This document shows positions 21,801-33,502 of a DNA stretch of 64,000 bases, piece after piece. The position numbers and the translations under genes were made by a program. Source of the DNA: Glaciozyma antarctica PI12 (lineage: Eukaryota; Basidiomycota; Microbotryomycetes; Kriegeriales; Camptobasidiaceae); contig KZ627158.1 in NCBI GenBank assembly GCA_002917775.1, forward strand, positions 530,578-594,577, in the 5' to 3' direction. The notes under the pieces were generated by a model that did no database searches, was not told the origin of the DNA, and saw nothing but the letters and a program-made list of their open reading frames with translations. The first letter of the stretch is position 1. Each line of letters starts with the position of its first letter.

Positions 21801-22914
21801 AGGTGAAGCGAGCGCTCAGCTTGTGGGAGGTCGGTGGCGACGAGTCGCGACGAGTGCGGCGTGGTTGGCGAAGAACGTTCCTGGCCTCGACTTTGATGCG
21901 AGCGCGACGAAATTCGTCGTCCTTGGGAGCTTGGACACGAAGCTGCGGAGGTGGAAGAAGGAGGAGGAGGAAGCGGTCGAGGCGGAGAGGACGTCGAGGT
22001 TGTCCGTATGGTCGGGTGGAGATGACGAGGTTGAGATTGATGGGGAGGACGAGTCGGAGGAGGAGGACGACGACGAGGACCCCGGCGATTCTTCCGAGCT
22101 GCGAGAGCTCAAGGTGCGTGTTTCCCTTTCTCTCGCTCGTGGCTGGTGCTGATGATCCGATCTTAGGCTCGTCGCCGTCAGCTCAAGGCCGTCATCAAGC
22201 AAGCTCGCCAGGCGACTCGCGGACCTCTGGAATCGACTCGAAACGGTTCGGCGCCGAGACGCAAGGTCAAGCTCAGCCGCACGACGATCAAGTTCTTCGC
22301 TGGCTTCACCGTCCTCGTCTTCGACACCAACGTCCTTCTCGCTTCGATGAAGCTCTTCCGCGGTTTGCTCGAGAGCGAGACTTGGACCATCGTCGTCCCT
22401 CTGGCTGGCGAGTCGCCCCCTCCGTAACTTGCTGTTCAGCGAGCTGATTCGCTCTTTCGCAGTCATCACCGAGCTGGACGGTCTCAAGAAGAACGCCGCC
22501 TCGCTCGGGGCCGCAGCAAGCGAAGCTATCGCCTACCTCGAGGCCGCCGTCCGTACCTACCCTCGCCATCTCAAGATCCAGACGAGTCGAGGCAACTACC
22601 TCAAGGACCTCGCCATTCGAAGCGAGAACATCGATTTCGCCGGCAACGGAGGAGACTTTGACGCCGTCGTTGGCTTCTCGCACGACTTTGCGCGGAGCAT
22701 GGACGACGTGATCCTACGCGCCGTCGCCTGGCAGAAGGACCACTTCACGAGTCGCCTCGCCATCGTCAATCCTCACGCGGATTGGCGACTCGTCCCCGTC
22801 GACGCAGCGCACGTCGTTCTCGTCACGGGCGACCGCAACCTCCGACTCAAGGCACGGGCGCGAGGACTCGATGCGGCGACGTCGTTGAACCTCGAGGCGA
22901 AGGAGAACGGCTAG
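18802..22914 (+). CDS. SMG6/EST1A-like nonsense-mediated decay endonuclease
   Basis: This is the longest plus-strand gene. Introns include 19984-20038, one near 20681-20741, one near 22114-22166, and a GC-AG intron 22408-22462; stop TAG is at 22912-22914. An RS/RGE-rich disordered N-terminus is followed by an Est1/14-3-3-like helical region (LADAHYSFLQMALDPRQPAS; NIPNRLWQTGFHQLLERMR; YHYSKSLCAAHPYVSARES). A long acidic linker leads to a C-terminal PIN domain: FTVLVFDTNVLL, PLAVITELDGL, LVTGDRNLRLKARARGL. The acidic residues in FDTN, ELDG and TGDRN are those of an active PIN nuclease, as in SMG6, which cuts NMD targets near the stop codon; SMG5 lacks some of them. The start is unresolved. ATG 18802 is in another frame from the coding stretch beginning near 18824, so a 5' exon or an indel is missing. 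Confidence 0.85.
22408..22462 (+). other. probable GC-AG intron in the SMG6-like gene
   Basis: The exon ends CTG GCT G and the intron begins gcgagt and ends tttcgcag. Joining gives PLAVITELDGL, the second PIN motif. The only nearby gt donor (gtaact at 22424) would break the frame. Confidence 0.7.
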
Positions 22915-23413
22915 AGGGAGGATCGACACCCCCAGTCAACCCACCTCGCACCCACCCCCAGCAAACCCCTTCCTGCCGCACCTCATTCAATCGGGCATCC
23001 CCATCCTTTTCCCTTCCGGCCGAGCTCTTAGGAGCTTGTTTCTTTCCTCGTCGTCGTCGACGTCGGAAATCGCTGCGAAGAGGGTGTCTCCAGATTGGAT
23101 GTCGCTGTACCCTTTGTTCCCTTAGCCCATGCCCTCACTTTTAGGAGTGCAATACTCGCAGTTTACAGACTCAGGAGATTGTTACGTGAGCGTCCCAGCA
23201 AGGAGCACTAGTGAGCACTCGCACTGCACTCGCCTCGAGGAGAAGGCGGTTCGCGCTCCTCGCGCCGCTTTCCCTCTCCCCCTCACTCGTCAGGTTGCTA
23301 CGCTTTCAGTGACACCCAAAGTACACCCGTAGCTACTCTCCAGTTCCGCCAGCCAGCGAGGCTAGGTCCTCTCTCCCTCGCTTCCTCTCGACGTCGAGGC
23401 GCGCTCCACCAGC
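22915..23413 (+). promoter_or_regulatory. spacer upstream of SGF29
   Basis: No gene is seen. It has T- and C-rich tracts typical of leaders and 3' UTRs in this genome, and it separates two genes of the same strand. No recognised operator or RNA structure. Confidence 0.4.
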
Positions 23414-24842
23414 ATGTCGAACCGCAAAGGACGGCCCTCCCTCGAGCCAATGCAAGGTACGTCCAGCTCTAGCGCTTCACAGGAGCAATCGGACTGACAC
23501 CCTCGCGTTCCTAGATCAGAACCAGCTCACCAACCTTCTGCGCACTCGCCTCGGCGAGTATGCTCAATACACTGGCACGATCAACAGCACGCTCAAGGAC
23601 GTCCACCAGCTCCACACTGAGCTTGATTCGGAAATGAAGCCCATCACGTTGGTCAAGGGAAGGCTGGACCGGGCGTACGACCTGCTGGGAGAGCAGGCGA
23701 CGGAGGAGGTCAAGTGCGTCTTGGGCGTTCGAGCTGCAGAGCGAGGAGGGCGCTGACTGAACGACCCTTGCTAGCCGGATTGACCAGGCTCTCGAGGCGC
23801 TGGACCAGCTCATGGCGTTGCAAGGAGCTCCTCTGGTACCCATCGCGGCGGCGCCGACACCTCCGAGTGAGCAAGGACTCTGCCTCCCCTTCTCCCCCCC
23901 TTGCTGATGCAGGCCGTACAGCTGGAAACAAGCGTGGACCCTACAAGAAGAAGAACAAGATCGAAGCCCCCTCAGCTGCGCCATCTCCTCTCGCGTCCGC
24001 CGCACCTTCTCCCGTCCCCTATCCCTCCTCCGCCGCCCATTCTCCCGCAACTGGAACTATCCCCCTTCCGCGCCAAGGGAGCTCAAAGCCGCAGTACCCT
24101 CCAGGATACTCCTCCCAGCCTTCCCCGGGGGGTTCAGCAGCCAGCTCCGTCGCAGGCGGACCAGCCGCGCGCAAGGTCACGACGAAGAGTCGGAAGGACG
24201 CTCTCATTGGGCAACTGCCTCTCCAGCCTGAGCGGCAGGTGGCATTCCGACTCCCCGTCAAGGGAGGAACGGCGGAGATCGCGGAATCGCGGAATGGATT
24301 CTGGCGAAGATCAAGACGTGTATCGGAGGCGACAAGAATCGGTGAGCCTACATCTTCTGCGGTGCTTACGAGCTGGGGCTGACGGTCTTGGTGTAGATAC
24401 GCCGTCGAAGATGTTGACTACGACGCAGCGAATCCGACCCCGGAGGAAGGGTACGCTCTGGCGCCGCTGCTTTTTGATTCTCGCTGACCTTTCCGCCCTC
24501 GCAGAAAGTACAACACCACCCTCAAGTCCATCATTCCGCTGCCAGACCCTCGGAATCGAGAAGGCACCTACCCCGACCGCGACTACCCTCCGCGAACGCA
24601 TGTCATGGCGCTCTACCCCGACACGACATCGTTTTACCGCGCCATCGTTGTCTCTGGACCCGTCACGCTTGAGAAGGGCAAGGTGAGTCCATTCCTTAAG
24701 CTCGCCTTCCTTCTCAGGGCCAGTACTGACGCTCTTCGCCATTTCGAAGAAGAAGGAGACGACGCTGTACAACTTGATGTTCGAAGACGACGACGAGAAG
24801 ATTCGGCCAATACCCGTCGAGCTGGTCGTGGAGATTCCTTGA
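23414..24842 (+). CDS. SGF29: SAGA-associated factor 29
   Basis: It starts at ATG 23414 (MSNRKGRPSLEPMQ) and ends at TGA 24840-24842, with introns after most short exons. The N-terminal third is a coiled-coil-like region (TGTINSTLKDVHQLHTELDS; RIDQALEALDQLMALQ). A basic AT-hook-like NKRGPYKKKNK and a Ser/Pro linker follow. Then comes a tandem Tudor (SGF29) domain: RQVAFRLPVKG, EWILAKIKTC, YAVEDVDYDA, KYNTTLKSIIPLPDP, THVMALYPDTTSFYRAIVV, and YNLMFEDDDE. This order is diagnostic of Sgf29, the SAGA HAT-module subunit that reads H3K4me2/3; YPDTTSFY belongs to the reader pocket. Between GGTAEIAE and EWILAKI the frame is off by one base at 24277-24297, inside a short direct repeat (atcgcgga), probably a sequence error. 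Confidence 0.88.
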
Positions 24843-25107
24843 ACACCTTGTTGTAATGCTCGCCTGTTTGCCGTGGACCGCTTGCTGTTGGCACTCTGCT
24901 CCCTTTCCCTCTCCTGCGCTCGATCATCCCGTCCGAACTGGAACTGCTTGACTTCCACCAAGGCCCTCTCTCTCTCAACCTTTGCTGTCAGTGAGCGAGC
25001 ACGTTCATCAGCAGCACGAATGGAGCGAGTGAAGCGAAGGCGGTCTCGAATCCCCGCGTAGATTACAGTTTTGACAGCTTCGTAAACTCCACCGACGAGC
25101 TCCATAG

Positions 25108-28088
25108 CTACGTCTGCTTCTCCGAAATCGTCCCCATCACAGCTACCTCGTTCGCACGCTCTCGTCCCCTGGTTCCAAGCGACGTCGCAAGCGAGTGCGT
25201 CTCGGCGGTCTCATAGTGAGAAGCCGTCCCTTCGGCCTTCTTGTCGTCGTCGTAGCCTAGAACTGCCTTCTCGGCGTCGGAGCGTTCAACCATACCGAAG
25301 AGGTTATCCATAGCTTCGCTGAAGGAAGGAGGAAGGAGTCAGCTCGTCGAGAGAGGACGAGTTAGTAAGGAGCGACGCACAGAGGTAGCCCTTTCGTCTC
25401 CGCTGCTCAGGAACCGTCAGCATGGCGTCTGGGGAGCGAAAGTGAAAGGATCGCTTACGAATGCAAAAGTAGACGAACACGGTGCTCGATGAGAAGATGG
25501 AGCCGAAGACTGGGGGTAGGAAGTTGGTAAGCTGCGTGCGGAATGCAGAAAGGCTCGAGGTGGCTCGTACTGAAGTACGTCTTGGGCCCGATGTTGGTAA
25601 GCGCAACTGGCATGATTCGCACAACCGCAAAGGTGCAAGTCCACTGCCACATCTGCAGAAACGAACGTCAAAAGATCACGCAAGTTGGAGGAGAGCACCA
25701 CACTCACGAGGCAGAAAGTCATCGAGAGCGTCTTGAACCGCATCGTGAAGATCTCAGAGATCAACGTGAGAGGAACCGAGTTGTAACCAAAGCAGTAGAT
25801 CGCGGCGTAGAGAAAGATTGCTGGAGAAACCATCAGCGAGGTCGCGACGATGATGCCTTTTCGCTCGCTGCTCACCAGCGATAGCTGTGCAAGGGAGACA
25901 ATTCAAGTTAGCGACTGTCACAAATGAAAGGAGAAAGCAAGGCTTACCAAAGTAGTCGCCGACAGTACGCTCTCCTGCTGAGCCGTCGCGAGGGCCGACC
26001 TGCGAGTCAAAGTTTGGTCGGAGCTTGATCCTGAGAGCCGTGCTGTTGAAGAACTAACGCCGAGTAGGTACCCACCAAGGAAGAATAAGCACAAAGAGCC
26101 GACGATGCTGCCGAACCTGCAGAGGAAGGAACGTCAGTCAATCATGGTTGGGTTGGTCGGCTTGCTCACATCAGAGGCCGGCGACGCCCAACGCGGTCGA
26201 CGACGAAGAAGCTGAAGATACAAGTGCAGACTACCTTTACCGTGCCGTAGATGCTGCGGTCGTTGTTAGACATGAAACTGAGAAAAAGCGAGGGTAGCGA
26301 ACCCGGTTGCGAAGCTGCGAGGAATGTCAGCAAGGGCGCAAAAGGAGGGGAGGGGTACACACAGAGAGTTTTGAGTGCCACGAAAGCCGAGCTGCTCGAA
26401 GATCCTCGGACTGAAGTAATTGTCCGCCTGTACGCCGCTGAACGTTTTGAAGAAGAGCAGGCCGAGTCCGAGGACGAGGCGGTAGCGGTGTCCTTTGCTC
26501 TGGAACAGCTGCTTTACCAGCTGAATAGGCTTGTCATTACCGCGAATGAGGTTCTCAGCCTCAACCTGAGCACGAGTTTGGGCGAGTTCCCACTGGAGGT
26601 ACGGATGATCGCGAGGGAGCTTGCGGATACGGGAGAGGATCGCCTCGGCTTCCTCGAAACGCTGCGACAAAAACACCCGTCAGTCTTTTCTGCGAAGGAG
26701 TGGTAAGCAAAATCTTACGCCTTGGAACATACGGAATCGAGGAGTCTCTGAAGGAGCGATGCTCAGTCGATCAGCGCTGGCATTGGGGAGGAATGTGAGA
26801 CGTACCAGGAATGAAGAACATGGCGAGTGCGAGGATGGCGGCGGGACAAAGTTGGATCAGAACTGGAAGCTGCCATTGGAATTTTGAGGGAGCCATGCTG
26901 ACGAAAGGATGTCAGCGAAGGACGGGAGGAGGGAGCGAGTGCGAAAAACGCACTTTTTCTGCAGGCCGCTGGGGACGAGTGAAGTCAGAACGCAGTCCTC
27001 GAGTAAAGATGCCGACGCACTAGTTGATCCAGAAGCCGCAGAGCGTTCCCACTTGAATGCCGACGTCGTACTGCGCGAGAGGTCAGTCCGGAGAGAGGGT
27101 TGAATGGTCAGAAATGCACCATGCCGACTGCGAATCGTTAGCAGCGCTTCGTGTGAACTAAACGAACAGAGCTTACTGAGAAGTCCTCGAATGCTGGGGG
27201 GCGCAAACTCAGAGAGGTACACCGGAATGACGAGCGATGAGATGCCTGTGAAGGCGAGTCAGAGCGGTGTGAAACCAGGCGAAGAGAAAGGCTAACCGAT
27301 GGCGAAACCTCCCATGAACCTTCCACCCATCATAATCCCTACGTTCCCGTCGGAGAAAGCCTGGGGAGAATTAGTTACAGGTAGCGAGGAGAGGCGAAAA
27401 GCGCGAACGCACCTGCACAAAGGCGCTTGCGATGAAGATGATGTTTGACAGCACGATGAACCACTTGCGACCGAGAGTCTGCGTGATAGGAAGTTGGAGC
27501 GCAGCGCCCTGGGATCTGCATGAGCGAACGAACCTCGAGCAGGTAGACTAGGGCTCACGAAGAAGCTGCCACCTTGGAAGAGGGAGACGAGGTTCGCGCT
27601 GATGTTGTCGCGTTCGGGCTTCGTCTTGCCATTAGGTCCGATTCCAAACGCGTCCATGAACGCAGGAAGCGCGATGGTACCACCTGCAGAAACCAAACGC
27701 AGAATAAGTGCGAGCGTTCAATTCAGAGAGAAGGCGGCTTGCCAAAGAAGCCCGTGTCGTAGCTAAGAATACACCGTCAGCACCGTACCACGAGAGACTG
27801 ATGCATGCTCACCCGTACGCGACAGCCCCCATGCAGATACCTGAAAGGATCGAGCTCGTCAGGTCTTGACCGTACGGTAACGCTGTGATCCCACTCACTG
27901 ACTGCGATGAAGTAGACCAAGCAGTTGTTGACATGGATAGGCTCATCAGGAGCGTTGATCTCGGCCACCGTACGAGCATGCGAGCCGGAGACGGCGGACT
28001 TGAGGGTAAAGGTCCTCTTTGAAACGCGGGGAGGCTCGGCGAACGAGATGTCGCTCGAGTTGTACTTGTGAAGTGAATCGGACGCCAT
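25108..28088 (-). CDS. MFS sugar/quinate-type transporter
   Basis: It runs from ATG 28088 (MASDSLHKYNSS) to TAG 25108-25110, broken by more than a dozen introns. Recognised sugar-porter motifs include GGRFMGGFAIG, PVYLSEFAPPSIRG, PETPRF, VDRVGRRRP and a C-terminal PETKGLPLEAMD reached by splicing. The conserved loop-7 region reads QADNYFSPRIFEQLGF then RGTQNSLFATGIYGTVK, closer to quinate/inositol-type transporters than to glucose-only carriers. Twelve membrane segments are expected at the plasma membrane, with an acidic, Ser/Thr-rich cytosolic tail (about 70 residues) that could be a target for turnover. The substrate is not resolved. It is divergent from EXO70 across about 900 bases. Confidence 0.88.
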
Positions 28089-28985
28089 CACAGAGAAAGC
28101 AGAGCGATGAGATGCGGGAGAAGAGAGATTTGGCAAGCGGGGAGCGAGGGCTTTTGTTGGAAGCTCGCCCCGAGCTAGGAGGGGCCCCATTCGGCCCTCG
28201 GGAGGACAGATAGGTGGCTAATCTGGTGAGGTCCTTGGCGGACACATGTGCCGCTCGTGCTGCTGCGAAAGGCCTCCCCCTCAGCAAGCACTGGAGTTGA
28301 GCCGAGCAAGGCCTTTCTGGCGCCGCTGAGATGGGTGGGCCAGTAACGTGAAAACCCACCCTTTCAGCAAGCTCGTACCCCGAGCAAACGCCCTGAACCG
28401 CCCCGACGAGATCCATCCCGTCTACGAATCGATCCCAGTCGTACTGAGAACGGCGCTAGCCCCCACGCCCGTTCGGAACTGGTCAGAAGCAGCGACAGTG
28501 TCGGCCCTCGTGATCCTCGAGCTCTGTATAGCTCTGTACTCTGTACAGCGCAGCCCACGTCCTCGGGCCGGCTGCCGTTGTATCGGCACGACGGGGTGGG
28601 CTGGAGGCGACGGCGGCGTGAGCGAAAGCGGTTCGCGCGGGGGCAGTGGACTTTGAGCAAGCGCCTGCAGGTAGGCCTGAAGCAGAGGAAGTCTCCGAAA
28701 CTCTTTCAGCAGCTTGTGGTCACCAGAGAGAGCAGAGGTCGACGAGGGGAGGAGGACAAGCTCGAACTAGCTCGAGGCGCTGGAGGTTGTTGCTCTCCTC
28801 CCGCACACCTCTTCCCGCCGCAACCAACCCCCCGGGGAAACCAACAGATCAGCTTCTACCAGTCTCGCGCCAACAGGAGCAGTCCTCAGCCCACGAAACC
28901 AGGCACTTGCCGCCGACTCCCGCGAACGCAGCTCCCAAAGCTCCCTGCTCCCCTCGCTTGACGACGCGCTCGCCTCTCCCGCACC
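28089..28985. promoter_or_regulatory. bidirectional promoter region, transporter/EXO70
   Basis: The longest divergent spacer in the window. Imperfect repeats of gctctgta occur near 28523-28550, and a ggggcccc block lies near 28181. Several short frames are open but none is spliced or conserved. It should drive both the transporter (minus) and EXO70 (plus); no specific factor site is assigned. Confidence 0.45.
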
Positions 28986-31554
28986 ATGGCTTTGGAGCAG
29001 GTAGGCTCAATATTGCTGAAGCCCTGCTCTTTGCTGACCTCGCCGCATTCACAGTCGTCGGCGGACCTCACCCTGCTCAACCAGTCCCTCCAGAAGGCGC
29101 GACGCAACACGGACCAGATGACGACCAACCTCTCCGACTTTGACGACAGGCTAGCTCGTCTCGAGAAGTCCTTAGTCCCGATTCACAAGCAGACGGGACG
29201 CCTCACTCGGATCTCGAAGAGTGCGTGAGGGGAGCCGTGGTGTTGAGGCGCGACCGGCAGCTAACTTGCAGCTTCCCGCCAGACCTCGAGGCTACGCTAC
29301 GCTCTATCGATGGCCTGCTAGGGCATCATGACCTGGTGGATCGCGAGTCTCCCTTGATTTCAAAAGGGTGCGTCTCACGGCGGCGCTGAGGCGCGGAAGC
29401 TGGACGTGATAGCTGACCTCCTCGGTGTGCTTGCTCAGGCCGGATCCTGACGATCTGAAGCCGTACTTGGCTGCGATGGATCGCCTGGTCTCGGCGTCAG
29501 AGGCTCTGCGGAAGACGGACGCCAAAGGCCAGGCTAAGACCCTCGCACAGATGGTGGGTTTTGCGTTTCGAGGGAGCGACAGGCGAGCTGACTGGTGGGG
29601 TTGACGCAGACCAACTTGCTGCAAGTAGGCGCGACGCAGTTGGTTCAAGTCTTTGCGCGATGGACACGGGACACAAGTCCGACGGTCGACGCCGGAGCGC
29701 TCTTCGACCAAGGTACGTCTTTCTCGTACCTCTCAACCCAGTCGTGCACAACGCCGACAGCGAATACATCTCACACACCCGCGCTATTCCTCACTCACTT
29801 GTCGTACCTCGACAGGCAAACCATTCCCTCCCCTCTCCCTTTTCTTTCTCGAGCACGCCGTTCCCCTCATCGCCTACCTCCGCGCACTGCCCGACATTGG
29901 CCCGAGCGTCTCGAAGGAACTTGAGCTCGCCTACGCTGATGTACGAGCGGTATACATGGAGGAGAGCCTCAAGAACTGCGCAAAGGACGTTCTCATCGAT
30001 GCAGTGCCGGCAATGGCGGGGTCTTCGAAGCGACGGGGCCTTGGGCGATTGCTGGATGTCATCTTTGCTTTAGCAAAGGTGCGGGAGAGAAAGAACGCAC
30101 CTCACGTCTCTCGGCTGATCAATTCACGCTTTCACAGTCCGAAACCGGCCTCCTCGACACTGTCATCTTCCTTCCTGCGACGCGGAAGAGCATCTACTCC
30201 GCTATCCTTCCTCCATCCCTCAGCGTCCTCACAGGAACCGGCCAGAAGCTTCACACGCTGGTCAAGAACTCGCTCTCTTCGCTCGTTCTCGTCGCCTTCG
30301 CGTCCTTTCCCGAGCTTCAGGAACGCGCGCCAGAGTTTGAGGAGTGGGTGAGGAGCAAGGCGAGTAGAAAGGAGAACGAGCTGGGAGAGCTGGTGCACGC
30401 GTTCCGTGGGACCTGCTTATCGAGCTTGCCGGGCTTTTTGGACGAGGTCAAGGTGCGATCTCTTCGATCATCGTTCATACGCTCAGTGCTGATTGATATT
30501 TCTCTCGCAGGTCTGGGGCAACGGTGCGCCAACCTCAGCCGAGTCTGCTGCCGTCGGAGTGAGCTCGACGACTTCAAACGTGCGTCTTTCTCCCTACCGC
30601 ACGCTCCGTGGGAATTACTGACGCTTCCCTACCTAGGTCGTTGCCTTCATGAGGCAGCTCTGCGACAACCAGTCGACCGTCGAATCGTTCCTCGCCATTC
30701 TCGGGCCCGGCAACTGGGGAGGCCCTTCCAAAGTCGCTCCGCCCAGTCAAAATGGCGAGGACTCGACTCTCATCACTCGCTATCTCAGTGCGTCTCGTTC
30801 CCCTCCGTATCTCATATCCTCGGCTGACTCGAATTGTTCTCAAGACGACGTCCTCACCACTCTCCTCACCGCTCTCGACAGCCGCTCCCGCTCCCTCCGT
30901 TCCAAGCCCGGGGTCTCTGCCATCTTCCTCCTCAACAACATCTCTTTCGTCCGACGCGAAGTCCTCTCGTCTCAAATCGGCGACCTCCTCGGCGAAGCGT
31001 CAGAAGACAGCCTCAACAAGCGAATGCGGTCGGCCAAGGCTAGCTACCTCGACATCTGGAGTCCGTTAATTTCGGCGCTGTTGGATGCTGGACTCGATCA
31101 GAGCGGAGCTGCGAATGCGATCAAGGCGGGGCTGGGAGCGGTCAAGGGGAGTGGAGGAGGGGAGAAGAGGGAGACGAAGGAGTGAGTTTCGCTATGGCTC
31201 TCGGCTCCCTCCCACGCGAGCTGATGAGCGATGCTTTGCAGTCGGTTCGTGCGGTTCCACGACGCGTTCGAGGAGGTTGAGACGCTGCACCAGGCGTTCA
31301 AGCTGGACGAAGGGGAAGTGGAACTGAGGGAGCGGCTGAAGGGGGAGACGCTGCGGATGGTCGTTCCGACCTACACCAAGTTCCTAGCGAAGCACCAGGC
31401 GGGTGACTTCTCCAAAAGTAGGCTCTCTCTCTCTCTCTCTCTCCGCCATGGAGTTCGCACTAAACTGACTTCGTCCGCCGCAGATGCGTCAAGATTTCTT
31501 AAATTGGATGGCGACGAGCTAACACTTCGCATGTCGGCCCTGTTTGATCCTTGA
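28986..31554 (+). CDS. EXO70: exocyst subunit Exo70
   Basis: It begins with a very short exon (MALEQ, ATG 28986) and has many introns; TGA is 31552-31554. The N-terminal coiled coil reads LNQSLQKARRNTDQM, NLSDFDDRLARLEKSLVPIH and TGRLTRISK, as in Exo70 from yeast to human. The C-terminal rods are clear: FVRFHDAFEEVETLHQAFKL, TYTKFLAKH and the end ASRFLKLDGDELTLRMSALF, matching the family C-terminus that contains the PI(4,5)P2-binding surface. Exo70 tethers secretory vesicles at sites of growth, with Rho GTPases. A (CT)n tract in the last intron is noted separately. Confidence 0.92.
31423..31442 (+). repeat. (CT)n microsatellite in the last EXO70 intron
   Basis: About ten CT units lie just after the splice donor and before a ctgact branch-like sequence. 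It may serve as the polypyrimidine tract of that intron and may vary in length between strains. Confidence 0.8.
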
Positions 31555-31689
31555 TACCCCCCATTCGATATACAATATACAGCATGCACTCAAGTGTCTA
31601 AGAGAGACCGAACGAGCCCACTGTTGCCGGTCAAAGACGAAATCATCGCGAGGCTCTTCTTCGTCTTCCTGTCCTCATCCTCGCACAAG

Positions 31690-33454
31690 ATGAGCTCCCC
31701 TGCAGCGCGTGCGCGGTCAAACTCGCTCCAGGAGGGCCTCGAGCACGTCCCCAACCAGCTCCACGCCGTCAGCCAACCCTCACCTCCCTCCAAGCCGGCC
31801 ACCAGCAAAGGCGTCCCTCTCATCCCCGTCGCCTCGTTCGTCAACGACATCAAGTCGTTCAGATGGATGACCAACCCCGAGTCCTCAGCCAAGATCATCG
31901 TCGCCATCCTGGCCCTCTGGGGCACCCTCGAGCTCCTCCCGACCGCGTCCAAGAACCCGCTCACGCCTCTCCTCCTCATCTCCCATCCCCTTCCTCTCCT
32001 CCCAACGGACGACTCTACGCGCTATGAAAAGGGACTACGAAAATTTTGCTTTCCTCGGGTTCTACATCATCGTCTTCTCGTTCATCCGCCAGGCCGTCAC
32101 GGAGTACTTGATCAGGCCTTTTGCGCGTTGGGCAGGGCTCAAGACGGACGCGAAGCAGACGAGGTTCATGGAGCAGGCGTACGCGATTATTTACAACGTT
32201 ATCTCGGGAGGACTGGGCTTGGTGCGTTGCTGTCCGGGGAGCGACGGGTCGTAGGAGGGAGCTGATCTTGCGCGCGTTCGTCCAGTGGGTCATGTGGAAT
32301 GGGGATTCGTGGTGGTACCAGACGAAGCACTACTGGGTGGACTTCCCCAATCACTGGTACGCCAGTTTACGCTTCCCCAAGGAGGCGCAGCTGACGCCAG
32401 AACCTTTCGCAGGAGGATGTCGGCTCCCCTCAAGTATCAAGTACCTACTACAGGTGCGCTCGGAGGGTGAGCTGTCGCCGTTTTTAGTCACTAATCTACC
32501 CCACAGTGCGCATATTGGCTTCAGCAAATGATTGTGCTCTCGCTTCGGTGAGTTAGGCGCGAGGATCCACCTTTTTTGCGTCCTTGACCGCTTGAACACG
32601 CAACTGCAGATTGGAGAAGCCTCGAAGCGATTACTACCAGCTCATCATCCACCACGTTGTTACTATCTGGCTCATCGGATGGTCATGTGCGTAATCCTTC
32701 CCTGCGAAGGTCGCGAGGAATGCGAGTCGGTGCTAATCTCGCTCGTCGCAGACACCATCAACCTCACCCAGATTGGTGTGGCCGTGTACGTCTCCATGGA
32801 CATTCCTGAGATCTTCCTTGCCGTGCGTTTTTTGTCAGCGTTGCGCGAAGGGAAGCTGATCAAGCTCGTTTCGTCTCGCAGTCGAGCAAGTGCCTCAACT
32901 ACCTCGGTTTCCAGCATTGCTCCGAAGTCAGCTTCGTAGCTCTCCTCGCCGTATGGACGTGCGTGCTTCTTGCACACACTTCTCAACGATACCTAACTCG
33001 GGCATCACCTCCCACAGATACATGCGCCAGTGCGCCTCGCAGCTGCCTAAGAGCGATCCTAGCTAACCTCCTTCCCAGTTATCTCAACTGCCAGATCCTC
33101 TGGTCCGTCTGGAACGAATTCGAGTTGATCCCGGTCTGGAACCGCACTTGGCAAGCATCGGTAGAGCACCCGCATGCCTGGTGGCTGTGGCGTGGCCTCG
33201 AGACGGGGCGCGTGCCAGCCTGGCTCCAGTACACCCTTCGCACTCTCTCGCTCAAGCGTCCTCGCTCATCCCTTTTCTCACACAGATACCAAATCTTTGC
33301 ACCAATCTTCCTCCTCCAGTGCGTCAACGGCTTCTGGTCGTACCTCCTTTGGAGGATCTTATGGCGCCTGGTCGTTGGCGTCAAGATCGCCGACATTCGG
33401 GAGGAGGGGGAGACTGACGACGAGGAAGTGGAGGAGACGAAGAAGGACAAGTAG
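31690..33454 (+). CDS. LAG1: ceramide synthase, TLC-domain (Lag1/Lac1)
   Basis: It starts at ATG 31690 and ends at TAG 33452-33454, with several introns. A disordered N-terminus is followed by membrane segments and the TLC domain: NPLTPLLLISHPLPLLP, FYIIVFSFIRQAVTEYLIRP, and DYYQLIIHHVVTIWLIGWS, with the paired His of the Lag1 motif. Then TINLTQIGVAVYVSMDIPEI and KCLNYL complete it. The acidic C-terminus (VEETKKDK) is as in fungal Lag1. It acylates sphingoid bases with acyl-CoA in the ER. At 32038-32047 (cgaaaatttt) the frame changes by one base. Dropping one base gives RYEKGLRNFAFLGFY, the family sequence, so an extra base in the assembly is likely. Confidence 0.9.
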
Positions 33455-33502
33455 ACGAGGGGAGCCAGGAGGAAAAAGAAGCGCTGGGCTCAATTCCAAT
33501 CA

